Source: Deltaproteobacteria bacterium
Lineage (GTDB): Bacteria; Myxococcota_A; Polyangia; Polyangiales; JADJMO01
Direction: 5' to 3'
DNA length: 46,118 bases
Assembly: GCA_025363655.1 (NCBI GenBank)
Contig: JANYDK010000006.1
Location: 1-46,118, forward strand
Made by a program: the position numbers and the translations under genes. A model generated the notes under the pieces. That model had not been told where the DNA came from and ran no database searches. It saw only the letters and a list, made by a program, of their open reading frames with translations. Below are positions 7,507-15,032 of the stretch, piece after piece; positions within the stretch are counted from its first letter, which is position 1; every line of letters begins with the position of its first letter.

Positions 7507-8271
7507 ATGAGCTCCGCCGCCGTCTGCAGCACCTGTGGAACTCCGCTCCCGCCGGGCAGCGATCGCTGCCCGCGGTGCGGCACCTTGGCAGGCGATCACC
7601 GCCGTTGCTACGGCTGCGGCGCGCGCGCCGAGGTCGTCCAGCGTGACGGCCTCTTCGTCTGCGCCGCTTGCGGGCGTCCGCGGGTGCCGATGGAGGGCGC
7701 GGGTATCGTCCGCAGCGGTCGGGAGCGAGCGCCCCTCGCGCGCATCGCCCAGCTGAAACACGACGCCAACGTCTCGCGCTTCGTCTCCATCGTCGGCTTC
7801 GTAGTCGCCTTCTTCGTGTTGATGCTCGGCGCCGGCTTCGTCTCGTTCCTCCCCATCTTCGGCTACGCCATCATGGCCATCGCCGCGATCATCGTCGGCG
7901 CTGGCCTCGTTGGCCTCGGCCGCTCGAAATCACGGCTGAAAGAGGGGCGCGTCGCCATGGAAGAGGCGATCGCCCTCGTCGCGCACGACGTCATCCGTTC
8001 GCGCGGCAGCATCAGCGCGCAACAGCTCGCCGAGCAGATGGGGCTTCCGTACGACCTCGCCGAGCGGACGCTCGATCGTCTGCCGGCCGATCCGCAGCTT
8101 CGCGTCGAGACGGTCATCGACGAGCAGTCGACCGACGGCAAACTCCGATATCGCATCGCCGATGCCGGCCTCTACGCCGCTGCCGTAGATGAGAACCTCA
8201 GCGAAGAAGAGCAAGAGAAGCGCTCGTTCGACGCGCGCCTCGCCGCCTCGATGAAGGCGAAGAAGCCGTGA
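7507..8271 (+). CDS. Double zinc-ribbon membrane protein with winged-helix-like tail
   Basis: 254 residues. Four CxxC pairs (7/10, 21/24, 34/37, 52/55) make two zinc ribbons. Two membrane helices follow at about 92-114 and 116-134. The cytoplasmic tail has a region at about 155-220 (AHDVIRSRGSISAQQLAEQMGLPYDLAERTLDRL, broken here as seen) that looks like a winged helix-turn-helix, then a charged end. The layout would let a membrane-anchored protein bind nucleic acid or sense metal or redox state; this is inference. Its TGA overlaps the GTG of the DNA methyltransferase (GTGA), so the two are co-translated. The upstream gap contains the 34-bp element and a perfect inverted repeat. Confidence 0.82.
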   Translation: MSSAAVCSTCGTPLPPGSDRCPRCGTLAGDHRRCYGCGARAEVVQRDGLFVCAACGRPRVPMEGAGIVRSGRERAPLARIAQLKHDANVSRFVSIVGFVVAFFVLMLGAGFVSFLPIFGYAIMAIAAIIVGAGLVGLGRSKSRLKEGRVAMEEAIALVAHDVIRSRGSISAQQLAEQMGLPYDLAERTLDRLPADPQLRVETVIDEQSTDGKLRYRIADAGLYAAAVDENLSEEEQEKRSFDARLAASMKAKKP

Positions 8272-9518
8272 GCCGTCCGAACAAGCCCGGCGTCCGTGCC
8301 GCGCTCTCGAATGTCGGTGGTCCGTCGCGTCGCACCGGTGACGACGTCCTCGCTGCCATCCTCGAGGACGCCTTCGACGTCGGCGAAGATGATCACGACG
8401 CGACGCGCGCGCACGTCCACGGCTTCCATTCGTATCCGGCACGCCTCCACGCCGTGACTGCCCAGCGCATCATCGACGCGTGGGGTGGCGCGAAGAAGAC
8501 GCTCCTCGATCCGTTCTGCGGCAGCGGCACCGTGCTCGTCGAAGGGCGTACGCGCGGGATGCGGGTCGTCGGTACCGACGTCAACCCGCTCGCGATCCGT
8601 CTCTCGAAGCTGAAGACGCGTGGCGTGCCGGGGGTCGAACGAGCAGCCATCCTCGAGGCGGCGCAATGGATCGCGCGTCACGTCGAGAACCGAAGGCGCA
8701 CGCAGGCGCGCGTGACGCGACGCTATCCGGAAGAAGACGTGCGTCTCTTTCCGCCGCACGTGCTCCTCGAGCTCGACTCGCTCCGCGATGGTCTCGATCA
8801 GGTCGAACCGCTGGCGTTGCGCGAGGACGTCGAGCTCGTCTTCTCCGCCATCCTCACCAAGGTGTCGCATCGTCGCGGCGACACCGGCGTGTACATGCAA
8901 CAGCGGCGTTTGCCGCCTGGATTCGCCTCGCGCCTCTTCGTGCAGAAGGCCGAGGAGTTGGTGCGCGCGCTCGAGGCCTTCGAGAAAACGGTGCCAGTCG
9001 GCACCTCGCCGTCCGATGTCCACTCCGACGACGCGCGCACGCTCGGCACCCTCTCGGCGGGCATCGTCGACCTCGTGCTGACGTCGCCGCCTTATGCAGC
9101 CACCTACGATTACGTCGACCATCACGACGTTCGACTTCGATGGCTCGGTCTCCGGCTCGATCGTTTCAGCTCGCTCGAGCTCGGCGCGCGTCGTGACTAC
9201 GCACAGCTCGACGGCATCAAGGCGCGTCGCCGTTGGAACGACGAGCTCGGTAGCACGCTCGCGGCCGTCTCCCGCGCCCTCCGAGAAGGCGGCAAGGCGG
9301 TCTTCGTCATCGCAGACAGCGCGGCGGCAGGAATGGCCCTCCGTGCGCTCGACATCGTGCAGTCGCTCTCGGCGGGGGCGAACCTCCGCGTCACTGCGGC
9401 GGCGTCGCAGGAGCGTCCGCATTTTCACGGCGGGACGCGTCACGTGTACCGCGATGCTCCGCGCGAGGAGCACTTGATACTTCTCGAGAAGGCTCCCGCG
9501 AAGCTCGCGTCGGCGTGA
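8268..9518 (+). CDS. DNA methyltransferase (N4-cytosine/N6-adenine type)
   Basis: 416 residues. The SAM-binding motif I is DPFCGSGT (81-88), preceded by FHSYPARLHAVTAQRI, a typical lead-in for this family, and followed by GTDVNPLAIRL. The catalytic motif TSPPYAATYDY begins at 272, with a long insertion between the two, so the order is motif I before motif IV. SPPY motifs are found in enzymes that methylate exocyclic amino groups, mostly DNA N4-cytosine or N6-adenine; RNA or other substrates cannot be excluded. No restriction endonuclease is adjacent, so it looks like an orphan. It starts at GTG 8268 inside the stop of the zinc-ribbon gene. Its last 128 bases overlap the convergent hydrolase gene. 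Confidence 0.85.
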   Translation: MSRPNKPGVRAALSNVGGPSRRTGDDVLAAILEDAFDVGEDDHDATRAHVHGFHSYPARLHAVTAQRIIDAWGGAKKTLLDPFCGSGTVLVEGRTRGMRVVGTDVNPLAIRLSKLKTRGVPGVERAAILEAAQWIARHVENRRRTQARVTRRYPEEDVRLFPPHVLLELDSLRDGLDQVEPLALREDVELVFSAILTKVSHRRGDTGVYMQQRRLPPGFASRLFVQKAEELVRALEAFEKTVPVGTSPSDVHSDDARTLGTLSAGIVDLVLTSPPYAATYDYVDHHDVRLRWLGLRLDRFSSLELGARRDYAQLDGIKARRRWNDELGSTLAAVSRALREGGKAVFVIADSAAAGMALRALDIVQSLSAGANLRVTAAASQERPHFHGGTRHVYRDAPREEHLILLEKAPAKLASA

Positions 9519-10494
9519 GCTCGCGGAGTGCGCGTCGCAGATTGGCGAACGCGCGGCGGAAGAAACCTCGGGTGACGCTGGTGACGGTGCGACGACGCGC
9601 AGGCCGCGGGGCGACGTAGGCGAGGCGCGCGCGCGGACGCTCGACGTCGCCGAGGAACGCCGTGAGATCGTCGACGAAGCGAGCGGTCGCCTCGAGGTGG
9701 GGAAAATGCCCGCAATTCGCGTAGGTGGTGAGCGACGCTCCCTCGACGCGTTCGCGCGCAGAGCGGCCATGCGAGACCGGAAGGATGCGATCGCGCTCTC
9801 CCCAATAGAGCGCGAGCGGCGGCAGCGTGGTCACCGCGTCGATGTGCTCCCACGTCTGCCGATATTGACCGAACAAATCGATGCAGCCACTCACCGTGCG
9901 TTGGAAGGCGAGCCCGCTTCGAGGCGCGGTGTTCATCCACGCCAAGCGATCGATCTCCTCGGACTCGGGGTCGGCGAACTGAGACGACGCGACCCGCATC
10001 AACAGCTGGGTACCGACGCGCATCAGCGGCGGCGCGAGCAGCGGTCCGAGCACGGGAAAAGCTGCCAGACGGAGGCCGAAGCCGACCTCGCGTCCGAGCC
10101 CTCCCGCTGCGACGAGCGCGAGACGATCGACGTCGACCGAACGACCTTCCGCCGCCGCCTCGTCGAGGAGCATCCACTGCGCGACGCCTCCACCGAACGA
10201 GTGCCCCGCGAGATGGACACGCCCGAGCTCGAGGGTGGCGATCCAACCGGCGAGAATTCGCGCGTACCAATCGAGCGTGTAGGGCGCGTCCGGTCGACCC
10301 GAGAGGCCGTGGCCAGGGAGGTCGGGCATCAGCACGCGGTAGCGCTCGGCAAGGCGAGGCGCGGCGCGACGCCACGTCCGGTGTGAGTCGCCGAGCCCAT
10401 GCAAGAGCACCAACGGCGGCCCTGACCCGAGCTCACCCCAGGCGATGGTCGTGTCGTCGACCGTGGTGACGCGTGGCTTGCCGATCATTTCCAT
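9391..10494 (-). CDS. Alpha/beta-hydrolase fold protein
   Basis: 367 residues. Oxyanion-hole motif HGLGDSHRTW (32-41), nucleophile elbow GHSFGG with Ser99, and likely acid and base Asp235 (GERDRILP) and His263 (CGHFPHLE) form a complete catalytic triad. The cap region at about 130-215 is helical. No signal peptide, so cytoplasmic; the substrate is unknown. After about residue 295 the protein is basic and low complexity, and the last 42 residues are encoded antisense to the 3' end of the methyltransferase gene, so the C-terminal tail is probably a stop-codon read-out extension of little structural value. A second in-frame ATG lies at 10488. Confidence 0.85.
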   Translation of the reverse strand: MEMIGKPRVTTVDDTTIAWGELGSGPPLVLLHGLGDSHRTWRRAAPRLAERYRVLMPDLPGHGLSGRPDAPYTLDWYARILAGWIATLELGRVHLAGHSFGGGVAQWMLLDEAAAEGRSVDVDRLALVAAGGLGREVGFGLRLAAFPVLGPLLAPPLMRVGTQLLMRVASSQFADPESEEIDRLAWMNTAPRSGLAFQRTVSGCIDLFGQYRQTWEHIDAVTTLPPLALYWGERDRILPVSHGRSARERVEGASLTTYANCGHFPHLEATARFVDDLTAFLGDVERPRARLAYVAPRPARRRTVTSVTRGFFRRAFANLRRALRELTPTRASREPSREVSSAPRAEHRGTRDASRRENADAPATPPQ

Positions 10495-10617
10495 GGGTCA
10501 CTCCAGACGTTGCACGTCGTGATGCAAAGTGATACGACGTGACACAAGATCGTGCAAGGACGTTTCTGTTGCCCGTGGACATGGCCAGGCGCGACCGACC
10601 TCGGCAGAGTGTGGCCG

Positions 10618-11391
10618 ATGCTTCGCGTCACTCCGTTTCCCGTCCTGGCAGTCCTGGCGGTGCTGGCAGCTTCGATCGTGACGGGTTGTGGTGGCACCAC
10701 CTTCGGGGGACTCGGCGACGACGACACCGGCTCGATCGTAGACCTCGACACTGGCTCTGGCTCCGACACCGAGGGCGCGGACACGGAGCCGATCGACGAC
10801 ACGGGTAGCGCCTTCGACGGCACGATCGCCGATTCGACCGATGCTGGCCCCGACGCGGCGGTCGATGCAGTCGATGCCGTCGATGTGCTCGACACGGCGG
10901 TCGATGGCGACGTCGCGACCGACACCCGTGATGCCGCGGTCGACGCCGACACCGGGATCGATTCCGCCGTCGATACGCTCGACAGCTCGCCCATCGACGC
11001 GGGAAGCGACGTTGGCAGCGACGCGGGGTCCGACACGACGTCCGCCGACACGGGCGGTCCGACGTGGACCAACGTCACCGGCAAGGTCGCGTGTGAGGGC
11101 GGTCAGTGCGACAAAACGTGCTGCGGACACGACTTCTTCGGCTGGGGCTGGACCTGCACGGACACCTGCATCGCGGGCCGCACGTACGACTGCGACGAGA
11201 AGTCCGACTGCGGCGGCAAGGTCTGCTGCACTTCGAAGAACGTGTTCGGGACCATCGATGGCTCCGGCTGTAAGGACTCGTGCGGCGGTGACCTGCAGCT
11301 TTGCGCGACGACAGCCGAGTGTTCGGGCGGCAAGACCTGCAAAGCCTTCGCGCCGCCCGATCTCAAGGTCACGATCGGCGCTTGCCAGTAG
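10618..11391 (+). CDS. Lipoprotein with Asp-rich spacer and Cys-rich domain
   Basis: 257 residues. Signal peptide with lipobox IVTGC (Cys24). Residues 30-148 are a low-complexity spacer of Asp, Thr, Ala, Ser and Val (DAVDAVDVLDTAVDGDVATD is typical). The C-terminal 95 residues hold 16 Cys in CxxxxC, CC and CxxxC patterns, which would give up to eight disulfides in a surface domain. This spacer-plus-Cys layout recurs in several lipoproteins in the window. The frame is open to 10552, but the ATG at 10618 places the signal peptide correctly. The stop TAG directly abuts the stop of the convergent pdhC with no base between. Confidence 0.8.
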   Translation: MLRVTPFPVLAVLAVLAASIVTGCGGTTFGGLGDDDTGSIVDLDTGSGSDTEGADTEPIDDTGSAFDGTIADSTDAGPDAAVDAVDAVDVLDTAVDGDVATDTRDAAVDADTGIDSAVDTLDSSPIDAGSDVGSDAGSDTTSADTGGPTWTNVTGKVACEGGQCDKTCCGHDFFGWGWTCTDTCIAGRTYDCDEKSDCGGKVCCTSKNVFGTIDGSGCKDSCGGDLQLCATTAECSGGKTCKAFAPPDLKVTIGACQ

Positions 11392-12645
11392 CTACAAGAG
11401 TATCCGCGTCGGGTGCTCGACGATGTGGCGGAGCTCGCGGAGGAAGGTGGCGCCGATGGCACCGTCGACGACGCGATGATCGCAGCTGAGCGTGCAGGCG
11501 AGCCGATGACCGACGACGATGGCGTCGCCCTTCACGACCGGCTCCTTGCGCACCTGACCGACCGCGAGGATGGCGCCTTCGGGCGGGTTGATGACCGCGG
11601 CGAACTCGTCGATGCCGAACATGCCGAGGTTGGAGATGGAGAAGGTGCCGTTCTGCATCTCCTCCGGCTTCAACTTCTTCGCCTTCGCGCGCGCCGCCAA
11701 GTCGCGCACTTCGGCGCTGATTTCGCGCACCGATTTGCGATCGGCATCACGTAGGACCGGCGTCACCAGCCCGTCGTCGATGGCCACGGCGACCGAGATG
11801 TCGACGCGATTGTGGATGAGGATCGCCTCCGGCGAGAACTGCGCATTGCACGCCGGCACGAGGCGAAGCCCGATCGCGCAGGCCTTGATGAGCAGGTCGT
11901 TGAGGCTGATTTTTTCGGCCTTCTCGCCCTTGCCCGCGAGCGCGGCGAGATCGCCGTTGATCTGCTCGCGAAGCGCAACCAAGGCATCGGCGTCGAGATC
12001 GACCGTGAGATAGAAGTGCGGCACCGTCTGCTTCGACTCGGTGAGCCGACGCGCGATCGTCTTGCGCATCATCGAGAGTGGGCGTGGATCCGGCGCAGCG
12101 AGCTCACCAGGGGGGAGGGGCGCGGGGCGTGCGGCGGGGCGTGCGGCGACGGGCGTCGATGCGGCGGAGGCGAGATCGCGCTGGATGATGCGCCCGTGCG
12201 GGCCGCTGCCTTGGACAGCGTGGAGATCGAGGCCCGTTTCACGAGCGAGGCGGCGGACGAGAGGAGATGCCTTGACGCGACCGTCGGGGGAGGGCGCAGC
12301 CGCGGGTGCAGGCGCTGCTGCGGGTGCAGGCGCAGCCGCGGGTGCAGGTGCAGGTGCAGGCGCAGGCGCAGGCGCGTGCCCTGCCAACAACCCCGACACA
12401 TCCTCCCCCGGCTGACCAATGATCGCCACCGGTTGCCCGAGCACCACCATCGACCCTGGCGTCACCAGCAGCTTCAGCAGCGTGCCCTTGTCGAAGGAGC
12501 GGAACTCCATCGTCGCCTTGTCGGTTTCGACTTCGGCGAGGAGGTCGTCGATGCCGATCGTGTCGCCCTCCTTCTTGTGCCAGGTCGCGAGGCGGCCCTC
12601 CTCCATCGTCGGAGAGAGCTTCGGCATGTCGAGGATTTTGGCCAT
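11392..12645 (-). CDS. pdhC: Pyruvate dehydrogenase complex E2, dihydrolipoamide acetyltransferase
   Basis: 417 residues. One lipoyl domain (1-80) has the lipoylated Lys43 in ETDKATMEF. An Ala-Pro linker (90-120) leads to the peripheral-subunit-binding domain (about 123-158, KASPLVRRLARETGLDL), a second Pro/Ala linker, and the catalytic domain, which ends with the active-site motif CDHRVVDGAIGATFL. It transfers acetyl from lipoamide to CoA. Third gene after pdhA and pdhB on the same strand; the E3 subunit is not in the window. The linker is written in short GCGCCGGC-type repeats on the DNA. The gap to pdhB holds three tandem 10-mers. Confidence 0.95.
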   Translation of the reverse strand: MAKILDMPKLSPTMEEGRLATWHKKEGDTIGIDDLLAEVETDKATMEFRSFDKGTLLKLLVTPGSMVVLGQPVAIIGQPGEDVSGLLAGHAPAPAPAPAPAPAAAPAPAAAPAPAAAPSPDGRVKASPLVRRLARETGLDLHAVQGSGPHGRIIQRDLASAASTPVAARPAARPAPLPPGELAAPDPRPLSMMRKTIARRLTESKQTVPHFYLTVDLDADALVALREQINGDLAALAGKGEKAEKISLNDLLIKACAIGLRLVPACNAQFSPEAILIHNRVDISVAVAIDDGLVTPVLRDADRKSVREISAEVRDLAARAKAKKLKPEEMQNGTFSISNLGMFGIDEFAAVINPPEGAILAVGQVRKEPVVKGDAIVVGHRLACTLSCDHRVVDGAIGATFLRELRHIVEHPTRILL

Positions 12646-12650
12646 TGTTT

Positions 12651-12680
12651 CGGGTGATCGCAGGTGATCGCGGGTGATCG
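12651..12680. repeat. Three tandem 10-bp repeats
   Basis: CGGGTGATCG, CAGGTGATCG and CGGGTGATCG follow one another without gaps in the 41-base spacer between the pdhB stop and the pdhC start. The first repeat is 6 bases from the pdhC ATG, so the array occupies the translation initiation region and contains no normal Shine-Dalgarno sequence. Confidence 0.8.
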
Positions 12681-12686
12681 TGAAGG

Positions 12687-13676
12687 TCAGTGGACGTAGA
12701 GGACGCGCTTGCAGGCTTCGACGATGGCCGGCACTTGCGGGAGGCAGTGCTGCTCGAGCTTGGCGTTGTATGGCATCGGCACGTCCATTCCGGAGATGCG
12801 GAGCACGGGCGCGTCGAGATCGTCGAAGGCGAGACGTTGGATGCGATCGACTATTTCGGCGCCGACGCCGCCGTAGGGCCAGCCCTCGTGCGCGACGACG
12901 ACGCGGTGGGTTTTGCGCACGCTGTTCACGATCGTCTCCTCGTCGAGCGGCCGGAGCGAACGCAAGTCGACGAGCTCGGCGGAGATGCCCTCTTTCGCGA
13001 GCTCGGCGATGGCCTGCAACGCGACGTGGGTGATGCGTGACCAGGAGACGATGGTGACGTCGGTGCCGGCGTGTGGAACGTGAGCTTTGCCGATTTCGAC
13101 GAGGTGATCGCCGCTGGCCGGATCGGGCACGTCACCCTTGATGCCGTAGAGGGTCTCGCTCTCGAGGAAGCAAACGGGGTTGTCGTCGCGGATGGCGGCC
13201 TTGAGGAGCCCCTTGGCGTCGCTGGCGAAGGCGGGCGCCACCACCTTGAGGCCGGGAACGTGCGCGTAGAACGATTCGAAGCTCTGCGAGTGCTGCGAGC
13301 CGACCTGACGAGCGCTCCCGTTGGGACCGCGGAAGACGATCGGGCAGGTGAACTGACCGCCGCTCATCTGCCGGACCTTGGCCGCGTTGCTGATGATTTG
13401 ATCGAAGGCGACGGCGCTGAAGTTGAACGTCATGAACTCGATGATCGGACGGAGCCCGACCATCGCGGCGCCGATGCCGATGCCGGCGAAGCCGTTCTCG
13501 GCGATCGGGGCGTCGATCACCCTTCGCTCGCCGAAGCGCTCGAAGAGGCCCTCGGTGACTTTGTACGCGCCTTGGTAGCGACCGACCTCCTCGCCCATCA
13601 AGAAGACGGCGTCGTCGCGCTCCATCTCTTCGGCGATCGCTTCACGGAGGGCTTCACGGAATCGAATCTCGCGCAT
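12687..13676 (-). CDS. pdhB: Pyruvate dehydrogenase E1 component, beta subunit
   Basis: 329 residues, the normal family length. The start MREIRFREALREAIAEEM, the segment FLMGEEVGRYQGAYKVT (whose Glu contacts thiamine diphosphate) and APIAENGFAGIGIGAAM are typical of PDH E1-beta. With E1-alpha it forms the heterotetramer that decarboxylates pyruvate and passes the acetyl group to E2. It starts 56 bases after the pdhA stop. The frame is open upstream into pdhA on this strand, but the ATG at 13676 aligns with the family N-terminus. Confidence 0.95.
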   Translation of the reverse strand: MREIRFREALREAIAEEMERDDAVFLMGEEVGRYQGAYKVTEGLFERFGERRVIDAPIAENGFAGIGIGAAMVGLRPIIEFMTFNFSAVAFDQIISNAAKVRQMSGGQFTCPIVFRGPNGSARQVGSQHSQSFESFYAHVPGLKVVAPAFASDAKGLLKAAIRDDNPVCFLESETLYGIKGDVPDPASGDHLVEIGKAHVPHAGTDVTIVSWSRITHVALQAIAELAKEGISAELVDLRSLRPLDEETIVNSVRKTHRVVVAHEGWPYGGVGAEIVDRIQRLAFDDLDAPVLRISGMDVPMPYNAKLEQHCLPQVPAIVEACKRVLYVH

Positions 13677-13732
13677 GGTCGTGGTCTTCGAGTGTGCGTG
13701 GTGCGTGGTAGTGAGAGAAAAAAAGGCGCCGC

Positions 13733-14776
13733 TCAGCGCGCGAACGGGCCGGAGTAGGTGGTCTCTTCGAGGATCTCGGGACCGGGCTCGGGGCTCGTCT
13801 CGGCGTGCTCGATCGCGTCGCGCACGACCTCTTCGATGGCGGCGTCGAGCTTGGCGAGCTCGTCCTCGCTCTTGCCCATCGTCTTCAGCTGATCGCGCGC
13901 GCGGTTGAGCGGATCGTGTTTTTTTTGAGCCTCGATCTCCTCGGACGTACGGTACTTGCCCGGGTCGCTCATCGAGTGGCCACGGAAGCGATAGGTGCGC
14001 ACCTCGACCAGCGTCGGCTCGCTCGTCTCGCGCGCGCGGTCGACCGCCTCGCGGATGCGATGCTCGACCTCGAGGACGTCGCGGGCGAAGAAGCGATCGC
14101 GCGCCATGCCGTACGCGAGCGCCTTCTGCGAGACGTCCTCGACCGACATCGTCCGCTGCAGCGGTGTGCCCATCGAGTACTCGTTGTTCTCGCAGATGAA
14201 GACGCAGGGGAGCTTCCACAGCGCGGCCAGCGAGAGCGCCTCGTGGAAGCTGCCGATGGAGACCGAGCCCTCGCCGAAGAAGCAGAGCGTGACGCGCCCG
14301 TCACCGCGGTATTTCGAGGCGAAGGCGGTGCCGGCGGCGAGCGGGATGTGACCGCCGACGATGCCGTAGCCGCCGAGCATGCCGTGGGCGACGTCGAAGA
14401 GGTGCATCGAGCCGCCGAGGCCCCTCGAGCAACCGGTGACCTTGCCGTAGAGCTCGGCCATCACCGCGCGCGGTGGCATGCCCTTGGCGATCGCGAGGCC
14501 ATGATCGCGATAGGTGCCGATGACGTAGTCGTCCGGACGAAGCGCCGCGAGGGCGCCGACGCCGACCGACTCTTGTCCGATGTAGAGGTGGAGGAAGCCG
14601 CCGATCTTTCCCTGCGCGTACGAGCGCGCGCACTCCTCTTCGATGCGACGGATGGTCTGCATCTGGCGATAGAGCTCGAGAAGGTGAGCGGCGGCCTCCG
14701 ACTCGCCCTCGGGCTCCGCATGGGGCGGCGCAGGGCGCGACGGCGTGGCTTCGGCGACGGCTTTTTTGCGGGTCAT
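13733..14776 (-). CDS. pdhA: Pyruvate dehydrogenase E1 component, alpha subunit
   Basis: 347 residues. The thiamine-diphosphate motif starts at GEGS (168-171; the family usually has GDG) and ends with NN at 197-198, the normal spacing of about 30. The phosphorylation-loop sequence YRFRGHSMSDPGKYR is present, as is the conserved IGQESVGVGALAAL. The first 25 residues are a Pro/Ala/Glu-rich extension. First gene of the pdhA-pdhB-pdhC operon, divergent from the HARE-HTH gene across a 256-base gap in which I see no clear promoter motif. E1-alpha of branched-chain complexes is similar, but the operon composition and the beta subunit favour pyruvate. Confidence 0.93.
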   Translation of the reverse strand: MTRKKAVAEATPSRPAPPHAEPEGESEAAAHLLELYRQMQTIRRIEEECARSYAQGKIGGFLHLYIGQESVGVGALAALRPDDYVIGTYRDHGLAIAKGMPPRAVMAELYGKVTGCSRGLGGSMHLFDVAHGMLGGYGIVGGHIPLAAGTAFASKYRGDGRVTLCFFGEGSVSIGSFHEALSLAALWKLPCVFICENNEYSMGTPLQRTMSVEDVSQKALAYGMARDRFFARDVLEVEHRIREAVDRARETSEPTLVEVRTYRFRGHSMSDPGKYRTSEEIEAQKKHDPLNRARDQLKTMGKSEDELAKLDAAIEEVVRDAIEHAETSPEPGPEILEETTYSGPFAR

Positions 14777-15032
14777 CGAGGGTGGGGGAGGATAGTCGCG
14801 CGCACGCCATCACGAAAGGTCCGCGTTACGACGCGATGCGTGACCCGCCCGGAGGCCTGTGCGGCAGGACGAACTGGCGCTGGACGGCGCTCAAATGCGG
14901 TGTTACCTCTCGCTTCGCATCCGGACGCTGTGGACCGTCGAGGCGTGGGGCCCGAGGTCGCGTCGCGTAGAGCGAGATGCCTGAGGCCGTCGAATCGACG
15001 GCACCCAAGAGACACGAAAAGGGACAGCGAAC

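Noticed and set aside
12300-12375. Repeated GCGGGTGCAGGCGC-like units, looking like a minisatellite
   Set aside because: They encode the Ala-Pro linker of the E2 subunit, which explains the repetition.
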